Below are positions 36,104 to 44,527 of a DNA stretch of 64,000 nucleotides, piece by piece. The first letter of the stretch is position 1, and each line of letters begins with the position of its first letter. The notes under the pieces were generated by a model. The model ran no database searches. It saw nothing but the letters and a program-made list of their open reading frames with translations, and was not told the DNA's origin. The translations under genes were made by a program, and so were the position numbers. The stretch comes from GCA-2720975 sp964467985 (GTDB taxonomy: Bacteria; Planctomycetota; UBA1135; GCA-002686595): positions 186,001 to 250,000 of the forward strand of contig CAYXTP010000005.1 in the NCBI GenBank assembly GCA_964467985.1, written 5' to 3'.

Positions 36104-36562
36104 CTACTCTTCGTCGTCGAAAGTGGGGACCGTCAGTCGATAGAGACTGACAACGAATCCGTCCTCTTCAAACTCACCGACGCTCAAGACACCTTCAAGG
36201 TAGAAGCGTCCCGGGCGGAAAGTGGTCACGCCTTCTTCGATGGTCACATCGATGAAGTGCTGCACCTTGGAACGCCCGCATTCGCAGGACTCGGGCACGA
36301 ACTCAAACGTGTCGACTCCTTCCAATGTGCCCATTGCCATATAGCCCTCGATGCGTACCAGTTGACCATCCAGCTCTTCGACCTCTTTCGGCAGTGCCTT
36401 GCCCCTGCGGTAGTTGATCGAGGTCAGCTTGGCCATGCTGACTTCCACGGCTTCGTCATCCGCAAGCCGCTGAACTCCCGGACCCTGGGCGTGCAGGGCC
36501 GAGGTACCCAACCCCACAAGAACTAGGGTCAGAAGGATGGACACAAGAGAAGAGTCGCGCAT
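36104..36562 (-). CDS. Exported DUF3299-like small protein
   Basis: 152 residues with a signal peptide (LVLVGLGTSALHAQGPG). The mature region has LDGQLVRIEGYMAMGTLEG, FEFVPESCECGRSKVQHFI and FYLEGVLSVGEF, which follows the DUF3299 order: a strand leading to G-Y-M, a Cys-containing turn, then a G-x-L strand. It is shorter than the neighbouring DUF3299 lipoprotein and lacks its linker. Periplasmic location is expected. It heads a two-gene operon with the HEAT-like gene. The family link is by motif order only, so it could be a diverged relative. Confidence 0.65.
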   Translation of the reverse strand: MRDSSLVSILLTLVLVGLGTSALHAQGPGVQRLADDEAVEVSMAKLTSINYRRGKALPKEVEELDGQLVRIEGYMAMGTLEGVDTFEFVPESCECGRSKVQHFIDVTIEEGVTTFRPGRFYLEGVLSVGEFEEDGFVVSLYRLTVPTFDDEE

Positions 36563-36788
36563 GGCTCAATCCGATTATAGCCCCTGCGGGAGAGGGGTGG
36601 AGAGGGTCCTCTTCGGCTCAATCCAAGCCCAACTGGCGATCCCGTTCGGTTTGGGTTCAGGTCCCCCGCTCCAGGGCTTTCCACGGTGCCCCAGAGCGCC
36701 TGGTTAGCACTAGGGCGTGTAGTGCTAAAACCCGCACCCGAACGCGGTTGCGCCTTGTGAAATCGCTGGCCGGATTGAGAATGGGGTC

Positions 36789-38060
36789 ATGCTGCTCGCC
36801 TCCCTCTGCTTCGTTCTCCATCCAACGCCCGCCGCTTGCGAAGACCCGCTGGACCGCAAGCAACAGGAGGCCATCGTCGTTGAGTACCTGGCCCTCGACA
36901 GGTACTCCCGCGAGGCTCGCGCGCGCGGGCTGGAGCTGCTCAAGTCTTTGGATGAGGTTCCATTCCCCAACCGCCGCGAATTGAAGCGCTGGGATTCTTT
37001 CTTTGCCAAGCAAGCCAAATCACTGCCACGCCTGCCCCTGAAGGCCGGTGAGTACTTCGACATCGACGATGCGAGTGGCCGCTACTTCTTGGCAGGTCAG
37101 ATGAAGCGGCCCAAGGCCCTGTTTGTGGGCCTGCACGGTGGTGGCGTTGGCAGCGGGGACGCATCTTCTTCGCGCGGCATGTATGAGCAGGCTCTGAGCG
37201 AACGCGGGTGGCTCGGCGTCTTCCCCGAGGTGCTGGAGAAGACGGAGCTAGGCTGGACAACCTCGGGAACCGAAGAGTGGGTGCTCTCGTTGATCGATCG
37301 AGCCCTCGTCACTTTCGACATCGACTCGAACCATGTGTTCCTCGGGGGCCACTCGATGGGTGGGTACGGATCCTGGGTCGTGGGTGCTGATCATGCGGAC
37401 CGCTTCTCGGCGCTATTGCCGTCGGCCGGGGCACCCTCCTTCGTACAGAACCGAAGCCGCGGCACGATTCGCGTTCAGAGTGGTGTGATCCCCAACCTGC
37501 GCAATACGCCCATGTGTGTGTTCCAGAGCACGGACGATCCGAAGGTGGGTCCCGAGGCCAATCAGGCGGCTGTGCGCGATCTGAAAACGGCCAAGGATCG
37601 CTGGGGCGGATACGAGCACTTCGAGTATTGGGAAGTCGACGACAGGGGCCATGGACTGCCTGCCGCTGGTGTGGGCGCCCTCTTGGAAAAGATCGAAGGC
37701 TATGTGCGCCAGCCAGCTCCAAGCTACATCGTCTGGCAGCCTCGCGTGGACTGGAAAGAGCAGTTCCACTGGCTGCTGTGGGAGGGGGGAGCCGAGGTTC
37801 GGGGCACGATCGTGGCTCAAGTAGACCGCGCGCGCGGAACGATCGACGTGCGGCTCGAGCGCACGCAGGGCAAGGGGCTGTGCGTGTTGCTCTCCGACGC
37901 CCTTGTCGACATGCAGGACGAGGTGACCGTGTTCGCGAACGGGGTCAAGGTCTTTGAGGGTGTGCCTCAGCCGGACTTCGCAACCTGGGTGCGGGGCCGT
38001 GCCTTGGGCGACCCGGGCCGCGCCTTTGATGTGCGCATACCGCTCACCCTCGCAGATTGA
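36789..38060 (+). CDS. Alpha/beta-hydrolase fold esterase
   Basis: 423 residues with an N-terminal signal-like stretch (MLLASLCFVLHPTPAACED). A helical N-terminal domain of ~90 residues precedes the hydrolase: LFVGLHGGGVGSGDASS (oxyanion-loop HGGG), VFLGGHSMGGYGSWVVGA with nucleophile Ser in G-H-S-M-G-G, then WEVDDRGHGLP bearing the probable catalytic His. This resembles poly(3-hydroxyalkanoate) depolymerase/feruloyl-esterase-type secreted enzymes; substrate unknown. A final ~130-residue beta-rich tail includes VRGTIVAQVDRARGTIDVRL. Monocistronic with ychF next, 97 nt away. Confidence 0.82.
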   Translation: MLLASLCFVLHPTPAACEDPLDRKQQEAIVVEYLALDRYSREARARGLELLKSLDEVPFPNRRELKRWDSFFAKQAKSLPRLPLKAGEYFDIDDASGRYFLAGQMKRPKALFVGLHGGGVGSGDASSSRGMYEQALSERGWLGVFPEVLEKTELGWTTSGTEEWVLSLIDRALVTFDIDSNHVFLGGHSMGGYGSWVVGADHADRFSALLPSAGAPSFVQNRSRGTIRVQSGVIPNLRNTPMCVFQSTDDPKVGPEANQAAVRDLKTAKDRWGGYEHFEYWEVDDRGHGLPAAGVGALLEKIEGYVRQPAPSYIVWQPRVDWKEQFHWLLWEGGAEVRGTIVAQVDRARGTIDVRLERTQGKGLCVLLSDALVDMQDEVTVFANGVKVFEGVPQPDFATWVRGRALGDPGRAFDVRIPLTLAD

Positions 38061-38157
38061 TCCGCTAGGGGATTCGGGCCCGCAGGGGGGCGCGTCCAGG
38101 CCGGGCGGCTAGAATGTTCGCCCTCAAACCCCGCCCCAGACCCGATAGCCCCCTGTT

Positions 38158-39252
38158 ATGAGCCTCGCCTGCGGAATCGTCGGACTGCCCAACGTCGGCA
38201 AGTCCACCATCTTCAATGCCGTCACCGCTGCCGGTGCCGAGAGCGCGAACTACCCGTTCTGCACCATCGAGCCCAACGTAGGCATCGTGGATGTGCCAGA
38301 CGCGCGCCTAGAGGTGATCCACAATTACATCCAGACCGACCGTGTGTTGCCTGCCAGCCTGAAGATGGTCGACATCGCTGGCCTGGTGGCCGGTGCCTCC
38401 AAGGGTGAGGGGCTGGGCAACAAGTTCCTGGCCAACATCAAGGAAGTGGATGCTATTGCCCACGTGGTGCGGTGCTTCACCAAGGGCGACGTGGTACACG
38501 TGCATGGGGACGTGGAGCCCGTGCGAGACATCGAGGTGATCGAGCTAGAGCTCGCCCTGGCCGACTTGGACACCGTGTCCCGCAACGTGGAGCGCGTCTC
38601 GAAGAAAGCTCGCAGCGGAGACAAAGAGAGCATCGCGCAAAAAGAGCTTTTCGAGCGCGCTCAATCCGCTCTGGAGAAAGGCACCCAATTGCGGGCCTTG
38701 GACTGGACCGAAACAGAGCGCGCCCTGCTGAAGCCCATGTTCCTGATGACGATGAAGCCCGTGCTCTTTGTCGCCAACGTCAGCGACGACGACATGCAGG
38801 GCGAATCCGCCGAGGCGCAGGCCGTGGCGGAGTACGCTGCGCGCACGGGCGCCGAAGTGGTTGCCCTGTGCGGGGACATTGAGGGGGAGCTCTCCCAGAT
38901 GGACCCCGAGGAACGCGCCCTGTTCCTGGAGGAGATGGGCCTTGGAGAGTCGGGGCTGCAGCGACTGATCCAGCACGCCTACGTGCTCCTGGGCATGCAG
39001 ACCTTCTTCACCGCCGGCGAGAAGGAGATCCGGGCCTGGAACATCCTCGCTGGCGACACCGGACCCACAGCTGCCGGCGTCATCCACACGGACTTCGAGA
39101 AGGGCTACATCCGCGCCGAAGTCTATTCCGTGGACGATCTCGTGGCCCATGAGACGGAAGCCGCGGTCAAGGCGGCCGGCAAGCTGCGCGTCGAGGGTCG
39201 GGACTACGTCATGCGGGAAGGGGACATCGCCCACTTCCTGATTGGGAAGTAG
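38158..39252 (+). CDS. ychF: Redox-regulated ATPase YchF (Obg-like)
   Basis: 364 residues, normal for the family. The OBG-type G domain has G1 VGLPNVGKSTIFNAVT, G3 DIAGLVAGASKGEGLGNKF and a C-terminal TGS domain containing FFTAGEKEIRAW, IHTDFEKGYIRAEV and DYVMREGDIAHFLI. YchF prefers ATP over GTP because its G4 motif differs from NKxD; here the equivalent position is VANVSDDD. It associates with ribosomes and stress responses. Ended by a strong bidirectional terminator at 39287-39322. Confidence 0.96.
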   Translation: MSLACGIVGLPNVGKSTIFNAVTAAGAESANYPFCTIEPNVGIVDVPDARLEVIHNYIQTDRVLPASLKMVDIAGLVAGASKGEGLGNKFLANIKEVDAIAHVVRCFTKGDVVHVHGDVEPVRDIEVIELELALADLDTVSRNVERVSKKARSGDKESIAQKELFERAQSALEKGTQLRALDWTETERALLKPMFLMTMKPVLFVANVSDDDMQGESAEAQAVAEYAARTGAEVVALCGDIEGELSQMDPEERALFLEEMGLGESGLQRLIQHAYVLLGMQTFFTAGEKEIRAWNILAGDTGPTAAGVIHTDFEKGYIRAEVYSVDDLVAHETEAAVKAAGKLRVEGRDYVMREGDIAHFLIGK

Positions 39253-39286
39253 CGCGCCTCCAGAGTCCGCTCCCAAGCCACAAACG

Positions 39287-39322
39287 ACAACCGCCGGGTG
39301 TGCTTCAGCACCCGGCGGTTGT
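39287..39322. terminator. Bidirectional intrinsic terminator after ychF
   Basis: A 14-bp stem (ACAACCGCCGGGTG with CACCCGGCGGTTGT) with loop TGCTTCAG, followed by TTGTTCG on the plus side. It separates convergent ychF and the lipoprotein gene at 39408. Confidence 0.8.
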
Positions 39323-39407
39323 TTGTTCGCGGTCGTCTCTCGATTGGCTGCCCCCGTCTACGCCCTGGACAATGCCAGGGTTGGGAGCAATCGAGGGAAA
39401 TTGAGGA

Positions 39408-39920
39408 TCAATCTCCTCCGAGGTATCCCATGCCCTTCAGAGCATCCATCGCGTCGGAGTCCTCGCCGTCAGCAGCCTCGGCAGCTGCAACCATCACCTT
39501 GTCCATGAGCGCCGTGAGTTTCGCGTCGTCCGGGTGGGCCGTGAGTCCCATATCCACGACTCGTGCGGCGTTGGCCGTTGCTTCAGCTTCCAGCAACGAA
39601 CGGCCAATGAGCGCGTATTGCTTCGAATCGAGCTCCGACTGCTCTTCACATAGGCTCTTGAACTCCGCCTCGGATTCATCGCCGTTCACAAAAGCGAGCG
39701 CCTCACATCGGGCGAGCCGCAGTTCGGTGTAGTCGGGAGCACTGGCATCCGTGCCTTCGAGAGCGGCCTTGAAAGCGCTGGCAGCGGTGGCGTGGTCCCC
39801 GTTCTGCATGGCCTCGTAGCCACCTTCTTTCGGATCACTCTCGTCCGTGCAGGCGGTGAAAATCAGGGGCAAGGACAGGGCTGCGGCCAGGATGAGGAAG
39901 TGTTGCGTACGCATGATCAA
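39408..39920 (-). CDS. Lipoprotein with TPR-like repeats and LGYL-type C-terminal tail
   Basis: 170 residues. Lipobox FTACTDES follows a clean signal peptide. Helical TPR-like sequence: GGYEAMQNGDHATAASAFKAALEG, ELRLARCEALAFVNGDESEAE and KQYALIGRSLLEAEATANAARV. The protein ends DALKGMGYLGGD, a short tail also seen on other proteins here (see findings). Start MIMRTQ at 39920, or MRTQ two codons later. No operon partner. Envelope scaffold role inferred only from TPR-like helices. Confidence 0.68.
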   Translation of the reverse strand: MIMRTQHFLILAAALSLPLIFTACTDESDPKEGGYEAMQNGDHATAASAFKAALEGTDASAPDYTELRLARCEALAFVNGDESEAEFKSLCEEQSELDSKQYALIGRSLLEAEATANAARVVDMGLTAHPDDAKLTALMDKVMVAAAEAADGEDSDAMDALKGMGYLGGD

Positions 39921-40342
39921 GTTGGAGCTGGGGGGAGGCAGGGTGGCCCACGACGGGTTGCTGTAGAGATACGTGGGGCGGCCGCAGGGTTGGCGGTGTT
40001 TCGTCTCTCGTAAGACCGGCAGTCTACCCGGCCCAGCGACCGGTGGCTTTTCGGCTGAATCGGAGCTCTGGCAGTAGCTGGAGAGCCCTCAGGAGCCCCA
40101 TTTTGAGACCTGGCCACCTGTAGGATGTTCCAAATCGAGATCGCAGCAAGCTATGGCCTATTTTTCCACGTTCCAAGCCCTTTTTGGATAAGGACTTAGG
40201 GTCGTGGATACTAAAACACTCCCATCGCACTCCAGCAACACTCTAATCGGAGTACGATCTGAGTGCGTCGAGAGTGCGATTGGAGCCTCCCGGCCCTGCC
40301 GCTACCACCGCACCCCCCGGGGCCCAGGCCCCTGTATCAGCC
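39921..40342. other. 422-nt gap upstream of the RHH gene, with operator-like repeats
   Basis: No coding region accepted. It is more AT-rich than the surroundings. The 40224-40280 part holds repeated GAGTGCG elements in direct and inverted orientation, likely the control region of the RHH-sat operon. Confidence 0.45.
40224..40280. promoter_or_regulatory. GAGTGCG repeat cluster (candidate operator)
   Basis: ATCGCACTC (40224-40232) is the inverse of GAGTGCGAT (40272-40280), and GAGTGCG occurs again at 40261-40267, 11 nt before its neighbour, i.e. one helical turn. RHH repressors bind such short tandem sites as dimers of dimers. Located 63 nt upstream of the RHH start. Confidence 0.4.
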
Positions 40343-40561
40343 ATGCGCGAGTCCAAGGTCACGATCAAGATCCCCCGCCCCCTGTACAGGAAGATCCAGC
40401 AGGTGGTGGAGGAGTCGGGCTTTGACTCGCCCACGGACTTCATCGTCTACGTGCTGCGCGACCTGATGGGTGAGGCGGAGGCCGAGCACGCCGATCCCGA
40501 GTTCACTCAACACGAGCTCGACGACGTCAAACGCAAGCTCAAAAACCTGGGCTACCTCTAA
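40343..40561 (+). CDS. Ribbon-helix-helix-like DNA-binding protein
   Basis: 72 residues from MRESKVTIKIPRPLYRKIQQ; the longer reading from 40274 adds a proline-rich leader. The strand VTIKIPRPLY followed by two helices, KIQQVVEESGF and SPTDFIVYVLRDLM, is the ribbon-helix-helix fold. The C-terminus LDDVKRKLKNLGYL carries the LGYL-type tail noted for other proteins. It starts 57 nt before sat on the same strand, so it likely regulates or is co-expressed with the sulfate-activation genes. Target sites may be the GAGTGCG repeats upstream. Confidence 0.75.
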   Translation: MRESKVTIKIPRPLYRKIQQVVEESGFDSPTDFIVYVLRDLMGEAEAEHADPEFTQHELDDVKRKLKNLGYL

Positions 40562-40618
40562 GTCTTCGCCCTAGGCCGACCTGTCCCCCCTTTCATATTC
40601 GAACCCTCTTTCCGACCC

Positions 40619-41872
40619 ATGACTTCCACCGTTTCCAACATCTCCCCCGTCCATGGCGGCCTCTCCGAGCTCGTCAACCGCATCGACCCGTCCGCCGCGA
40701 GCGAGACCGGCCTCTCAACGGTGGAGGTTCAAGATGTGGATCACACCACTTTGTACCGCATCGCTGACGGCACGCTGAGTCCGCTCGAGGGACCCATGGG
40801 GCAGAAGGACTACAACGATGTCCTGGCCAAGGGTGCCATCGAACGCGGAGGCAGCGACTGGGCATGGACCATTCCGATCATTTTGCCTGTGACCGATGCT
40901 GAAGCCGCCACCTGTGAAGCGGGGGCCAAGATCAGCTTGGTCCACGCGGGTGTCGCCTTCGGCACCTTGGAAGTGGACTCGGTCTTCGACTGGGACAAGG
41001 ACGCGTTCATCAAAGCCGTCTATCGCACGGATCGCACGGACCACCCCGGCGCTAGGCTCTGGTCTGCTGACGAACGCACCAAGCTCGTCGGCGGGACCAT
41101 CCGGCTCGTCCCCGGGCAGGACACTCGTTCCTTTGCCGAGTACGTCATGAGCCCGGCCCAGACGCGCGCCCTCGTGGCCGAGCAGGGCTGGGAACAGTCC
41201 ATCGCTTTCCAGACCCGCAATCCCCTGCACCGCGCCCACGAGTACGCACTGGTGTACGGCGCCGAGACCATCCTGCGCGCCAACGGCAAGCGCACCGGCG
41301 TGGTCCTGAACCCGCTCGTGGGCCAGCTCAAGGGCGATGACGTGCCCGCAGCGACGCGCATGGAGACCTATGTGACCCTCGTGAACAACCGTTTGCTGGG
41401 TGAGGGCGACAAGGACGAGGCCCTTTGGAACGAGCACAACCAGGACCTGAACGACAACCTGAAGTTGGTGGGCTTGGACATGCGCATGTACTACGGCGGC
41501 CCCGCCGAGGCCGTGATGCACGCCATCTACCGTCAGAACCTGGGTTTCAGCCACTTCATCATCGGCCGCAAGCATGCCGACGCCCCCTTCGATGACGGGG
41601 ACGCCATCTGGGGCGACTTTGACGCCCAGGAAGTCTTTCAGAACCTCGGCGGCGCCCTCTCCATCCAGACGGTCAACGTGGGTTTTGCCGCGTACTTCGA
41701 GGAAATCGGAAGGGTCGGCCTGATGGAGGCGAACAAGGAGAACACCTCAGTGTTCATCTCCGGCACCAAGGTCCGCTCTCAGCTGGTCGCTGGCGAGAGC
41801 CCGGACCCGCGCATCATGCGCGAGACCACCGCTGCAATCCTCGTGGACTTCTACAAGTCCAAGGCCGAATAG
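40619..41872 (+). CDS. sat: Sulfate adenylyltransferase (homomeric ATP sulfurylase)
   Basis: 417 residues. N-terminal PUA-like domain, then the nucleotidyltransferase core: SIAFQTRNPLHRAHEYALV (QxRNPxHxxHE, ATP/sulfate site), VVLNPLVGQLKGDDV, and FSHFIIGRKHADAP (GRxHA). ISGTKVRSQL closes the active site. It converts sulfate and ATP to adenosine 5'-phosphosulfate (APS). With the downstream CysC kinase it would make PAPS. Neither PAPS reductase nor CysN/D is in the window, so PAPS may be destined for sulfation rather than assimilation. A perfect hairpin follows the gene. Confidence 0.95.
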   Translation: MTSTVSNISPVHGGLSELVNRIDPSAASETGLSTVEVQDVDHTTLYRIADGTLSPLEGPMGQKDYNDVLAKGAIERGGSDWAWTIPIILPVTDAEAATCEAGAKISLVHAGVAFGTLEVDSVFDWDKDAFIKAVYRTDRTDHPGARLWSADERTKLVGGTIRLVPGQDTRSFAEYVMSPAQTRALVAEQGWEQSIAFQTRNPLHRAHEYALVYGAETILRANGKRTGVVLNPLVGQLKGDDVPAATRMETYVTLVNNRLLGEGDKDEALWNEHNQDLNDNLKLVGLDMRMYYGGPAEAVMHAIYRQNLGFSHFIIGRKHADAPFDDGDAIWGDFDAQEVFQNLGGALSIQTVNVGFAAYFEEIGRVGLMEANKENTSVFISGTKVRSQLVAGESPDPRIMRETTAAILVDFYKSKAE

Positions 41873-41891
41873 TCCGATAGAAACGCCCTAA

Positions 41892-41920
41892 GGCGGGCCG
41901 CCGACTCGAGGCGGCCCGCC
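41892..41920 (+). repeat. Perfect 11-bp hairpin between sat and the AP-superfamily gene
   Basis: GGCGGGCCGCC pairs exactly with GGCGGCCCGCC around loop GACTCGA, with no T tract. It may partially terminate or stabilise the sat transcript, setting expression of the downstream genes. Confidence 0.55.
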
Positions 41921-41949
41921 GACCCTCCAACATCACACGCAACCTGCCC

Positions 41950-42918
41950 ATGGGACTCCTCGACCTGTTCAACAAGAAGAAAGTGACCGCCCCCAGCGGC
42001 CAGCGGCCCAAGTTGCCGCCGCGACCCATGGGCGCGCGCATGGCTCCGCACCCGGAGCCCCAGGCGGACAACCACTTCATCGTGATCACCCTGGACAGCC
42101 TGCGCTATGACTCATTCATGGCCGCCGATCCGAAGACGATCATGAAGCTGGGCAAAGTCGAGAAGCGTTACACCTACGCTTCGTGGACAGCCCCCTCGCA
42201 CTACAACTTGCTGACTGGACTGTTGCCGCACACCTCGCCCGAGAATGTGTACGCATCGGAGTACTACAAAGAGGACTTCTTCAACTACAACGAGCGGCTG
42301 GGTGCCAAGGGCATCGAGTTCGCCAAGATGGTGCCAGGCCTGTGGTTCCCGGGGTTGTTGCGTAACCAGCTGGGCTACAAGACCTGCGCCCGCATGTCCC
42401 TGCCGGTGCTGAACCCCAAAACGGGTATCAACCGCGACTTCGACGACTTCCAGTTGATGGACAGCCACAACGACATGGCTGCCATGTTGCCCACCATGAA
42501 GTTCGATTCAGGGCGTCCCGAGTTCTACATGCTGAACGTCGGTGAGACCCACTATCCCTACGCCAAGCCCGAAGAGGACTCTTCGATGTGGCCGCGCATC
42601 AGTGGTGTGAACGGCGTGTTCAAGAAGATGAACGAGCAGATCGAGGACAGCGAAGAAGACGACGAGCGCTTCAAGGAGACCTTCCAGTTCTTTGACGAGC
42701 AAAAGATGGAAGAACTCCGTGAGCGGCAGATCGACACGGTTCGCTACCTCGACACCGAAGTCTTCCCCAAGCTCTACGACATGGTCCCGGACAACACCTG
42801 GATCATCGTCACCGCCGATCACGGCGAGCTCTTCGGCGAGAAGGGCTACTTCGGTCACGGCCCGATCATGCACGAGAAATGCTTCGAGGTGCCCTACCTC
42901 GAAGGAAAGATCCGCTAG
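41950..42918 (+). CDS. Alkaline-phosphatase-superfamily (sulfatase-like) protein in sulfate-activation cluster
   Basis: 322 residues without a signal peptide, so cytosolic. VITLDSLRYDSFMAA gives the first metal-binding Asp, SWTAPSHYNLLTGLLPH carries the catalytic-type residue (T-A-P-S-H, not the Cys/Ser-x-Pro-x-Arg of true sulfatases), and IIVTADHGELFGEKGYFGHG gives D-H and the distal His. These mark a metal-dependent hydrolase/transferase related to sulfatases. It sits between sat and cysC, which is unusual; roles might include trimming sulfated or phosphorylated intermediates. Ends after EVPYLEGKIR, so the C-terminal subdomain is short. Confidence 0.78.
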   Translation: MGLLDLFNKKKVTAPSGQRPKLPPRPMGARMAPHPEPQADNHFIVITLDSLRYDSFMAADPKTIMKLGKVEKRYTYASWTAPSHYNLLTGLLPHTSPENVYASEYYKEDFFNYNERLGAKGIEFAKMVPGLWFPGLLRNQLGYKTCARMSLPVLNPKTGINRDFDDFQLMDSHNDMAAMLPTMKFDSGRPEFYMLNVGETHYPYAKPEEDSSMWPRISGVNGVFKKMNEQIEDSEEDDERFKETFQFFDEQKMEELRERQIDTVRYLDTEVFPKLYDMVPDNTWIIVTADHGELFGEKGYFGHGPIMHEKCFEVPYLEGKIR

Positions 42919-42993
42919 GCGCGCCGCCTGGTCATTCACTTATTCGTATCGATTCCTAAGCACGGCCACCGGCCGAACACATCCTCCTAGTTC

Positions 42994-43551
42994 ATGTCTA
43001 ACAACGGTTTCATCCTCTGGTTCACTGGCCTGTCCGGTTCCGGCAAATCCACACTCGCAGAGTTTCTGACTCCCACGCTTATCGAGCGCGGCGTCAACAT
43101 CGAAGTGCTTGACGGCGACGTCGTGCGTACAAATCTCTCCAAGGGCCTCGGCTTCAGCAAAGAAGATCGCGACACGAACATCCGTCGCATCGGTTTTGTG
43201 GCCAACCTTCTGGCGCGCAACGGTTGCGGCGCGATCACTGCTGCGATCTCTCCCTACACGGACATTCGCGACGAGTGCCGCTCCATGTGCGATGCCCACT
43301 TTGTCGAGGTCTACGTGGAAGCACCCCTGGAGGTCGTGGAAGAGCGCGACACCAAGGGCCTCTACAAGAAGGCTCGCTCCGGTGAGATCAAGAACTTCAC
43401 CGGCGTCAGCGATCCCTACGAGGCTCCCGAGAGTGCCGAGGTGACGGTGCACACGGGCCAGCAGTCAATCGAAGAGTCCGCCGCGCTCATCCTGAACTAC
43501 CTGGTCGAGAAGGGCTTGGTGCCCGCAGTAGCGGTGGACGCGACGGCCTGA
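42994..43551 (+). CDS. cysC: Adenylylsulfate (APS) kinase
   Basis: 185 residues. Walker A LWFTGLSGSGKSTLAEFL, the APS/Mg site LDGDVVRTNLSKGLGFSKEDRD, RRIGFVANLLARNG, and the lid KKARSGEIKNFTGVSDPYEAP with catalytic neighbourhood F-T-G-V-[SD]. It phosphorylates APS at the 3' position to give PAPS, the universal sulfuryl donor. Follows the AP-superfamily gene by 75 nt. Ended by a 16-bp bidirectional terminator. Cytosolic. Confidence 0.95.
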   Translation: MSNNGFILWFTGLSGSGKSTLAEFLTPTLIERGVNIEVLDGDVVRTNLSKGLGFSKEDRDTNIRRIGFVANLLARNGCGAITAAISPYTDIRDECRSMCDAHFVEVYVEAPLEVVEERDTKGLYKKARSGEIKNFTGVSDPYEAPESAEVTVHTGQQSIEESAALILNYLVEKGLVPAVAVDATA

Positions 43552-43574
43552 GTTCTCACCCAGCCTCGGCAAGA

Positions 43575-43612
43575 AAGAAGGGCGGCCCACTTCGTTGTGG
43601 GCCGCCCTTCTT
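43575..43612. terminator. Bidirectional intrinsic terminator, cysC/aldolase
   Basis: A 16-bp perfect stem (AAGAAGGGCGGCCCAC with GTGGGCCGCCCTTCTT) and TTCGTT loop. A/T-ends give a U tract in both directions, serving cysC (+) and the convergent aldolase (-). Confidence 0.85.
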
Positions 43613-43636
43613 GCGTCTGCTGAGTTTGAGCGGACC

Positions 43637-44527
43637 TCAGGTGCGAGAGGCCTGGAAGATGGCTTCGATTGAGCTATCCAGCATGGCGTTGAATTCGTCT
43701 TCGGTTTGATTCACGGACAGTCCCTCCGACAAGGCCCGCGAAAAGCTGGCCACCATGCCCAGGTTACGAGTCAAACGGTTGTTGGCTTCCTCGCGTGAGT
43801 AACCACCGGATAGGGCAACTACCCGGACTACGTTTGCGTGTGCAATGCAGGGCGCATACAAATTGTCTTGCTCGGGCAGGGTCAGCTTGAGCATGACCTT
43901 GTCGCCCGCTCCGAGGCTGTTGAGTTGTTCGAGCAAGGCGGCGAGCAACATGTCCTCCGCCTCGGCTTTACTCGGTGAGTGAATGTCCACCTCGGGCTCG
44001 ATGATCGGCACGAGACCCGCGGCGATGATCTGACGTCCGACCTCAAACTGCTGATCGACGACGGCTTTTACGCCGACGGGGTTGGCCGTCTTGATCACCG
44101 ATCGCATCTTCGTGCCGAAGACACCCTTGGTCTTGGCCTTGTCGAGTAGTGCGCCCAGACCCGGGTTGGGGTTCATGATCTGTGCACCGTCGACCTCGTC
44201 GGCCAAGCCCTTGTCGATCTTCAAGAAAGGTACGACCTGCTTGTCTTCCCAGAGGTACTGAGCGCTGCCCTTGCCGGCAATCTCGCGGTCCATCGTGTTC
44301 TCGAAGAGGATGGCACCCAGGATGCGATTCCCACCGAAGCTAGGGCTGGTGACGATGCGCGTGCGCATCTTGTGCACCGTGGCGTACATTTCGTCATCGC
44401 CCGAGTAGGAGCTCTCATCGACGCCATACAGGCCCAAGGCCTTGGGCGTGCTGCCACCACTTTGATCGAGCGCGGCGATGAAGCCGTCTTGGGTCTGGAC
44501 CTTGTTGAGTTGCTGTTCGGTGCTCAT
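43637..44527 (-). CDS. fda: Fructose-bisphosphate aldolase, class I
   Basis: 296 residues from MSTEQQLNKVQTQDGFIAAL, the exact size of Staphylococcus-type Fda. The chain has IAALDQSGGSTPKAL (ALDQSGGST), VVPFLKIDKGLAD (Schiff-base lane K in FLKIDKG), GLVPIIEPEVDIHS, DKVMLKLTLPEQDNLY with the Schiff-base lysine, and VVALSGGYSREEA for phosphate binding. It cleaves or forms fructose 1,6-bisphosphate without metal. Together with pckA it fits a gluconeogenic lifestyle. The longer reading to 44653 adds no homologous sequence. Divergent from the EamA gene with a 187-nt gap. Confidence 0.94.
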   Translation of the reverse strand: MSTEQQLNKVQTQDGFIAALDQSGGSTPKALGLYGVDESSYSGDDEMYATVHKMRTRIVTSPSFGGNRILGAILFENTMDREIAGKGSAQYLWEDKQVVPFLKIDKGLADEVDGAQIMNPNPGLGALLDKAKTKGVFGTKMRSVIKTANPVGVKAVVDQQFEVGRQIIAAGLVPIIEPEVDIHSPSKAEAEDMLLAALLEQLNSLGAGDKVMLKLTLPEQDNLYAPCIAHANVVRVVALSGGYSREEANNRLTRNLGMVASFSRALSEGLSVNQTEDEFNAMLDSSIEAIFQASRT

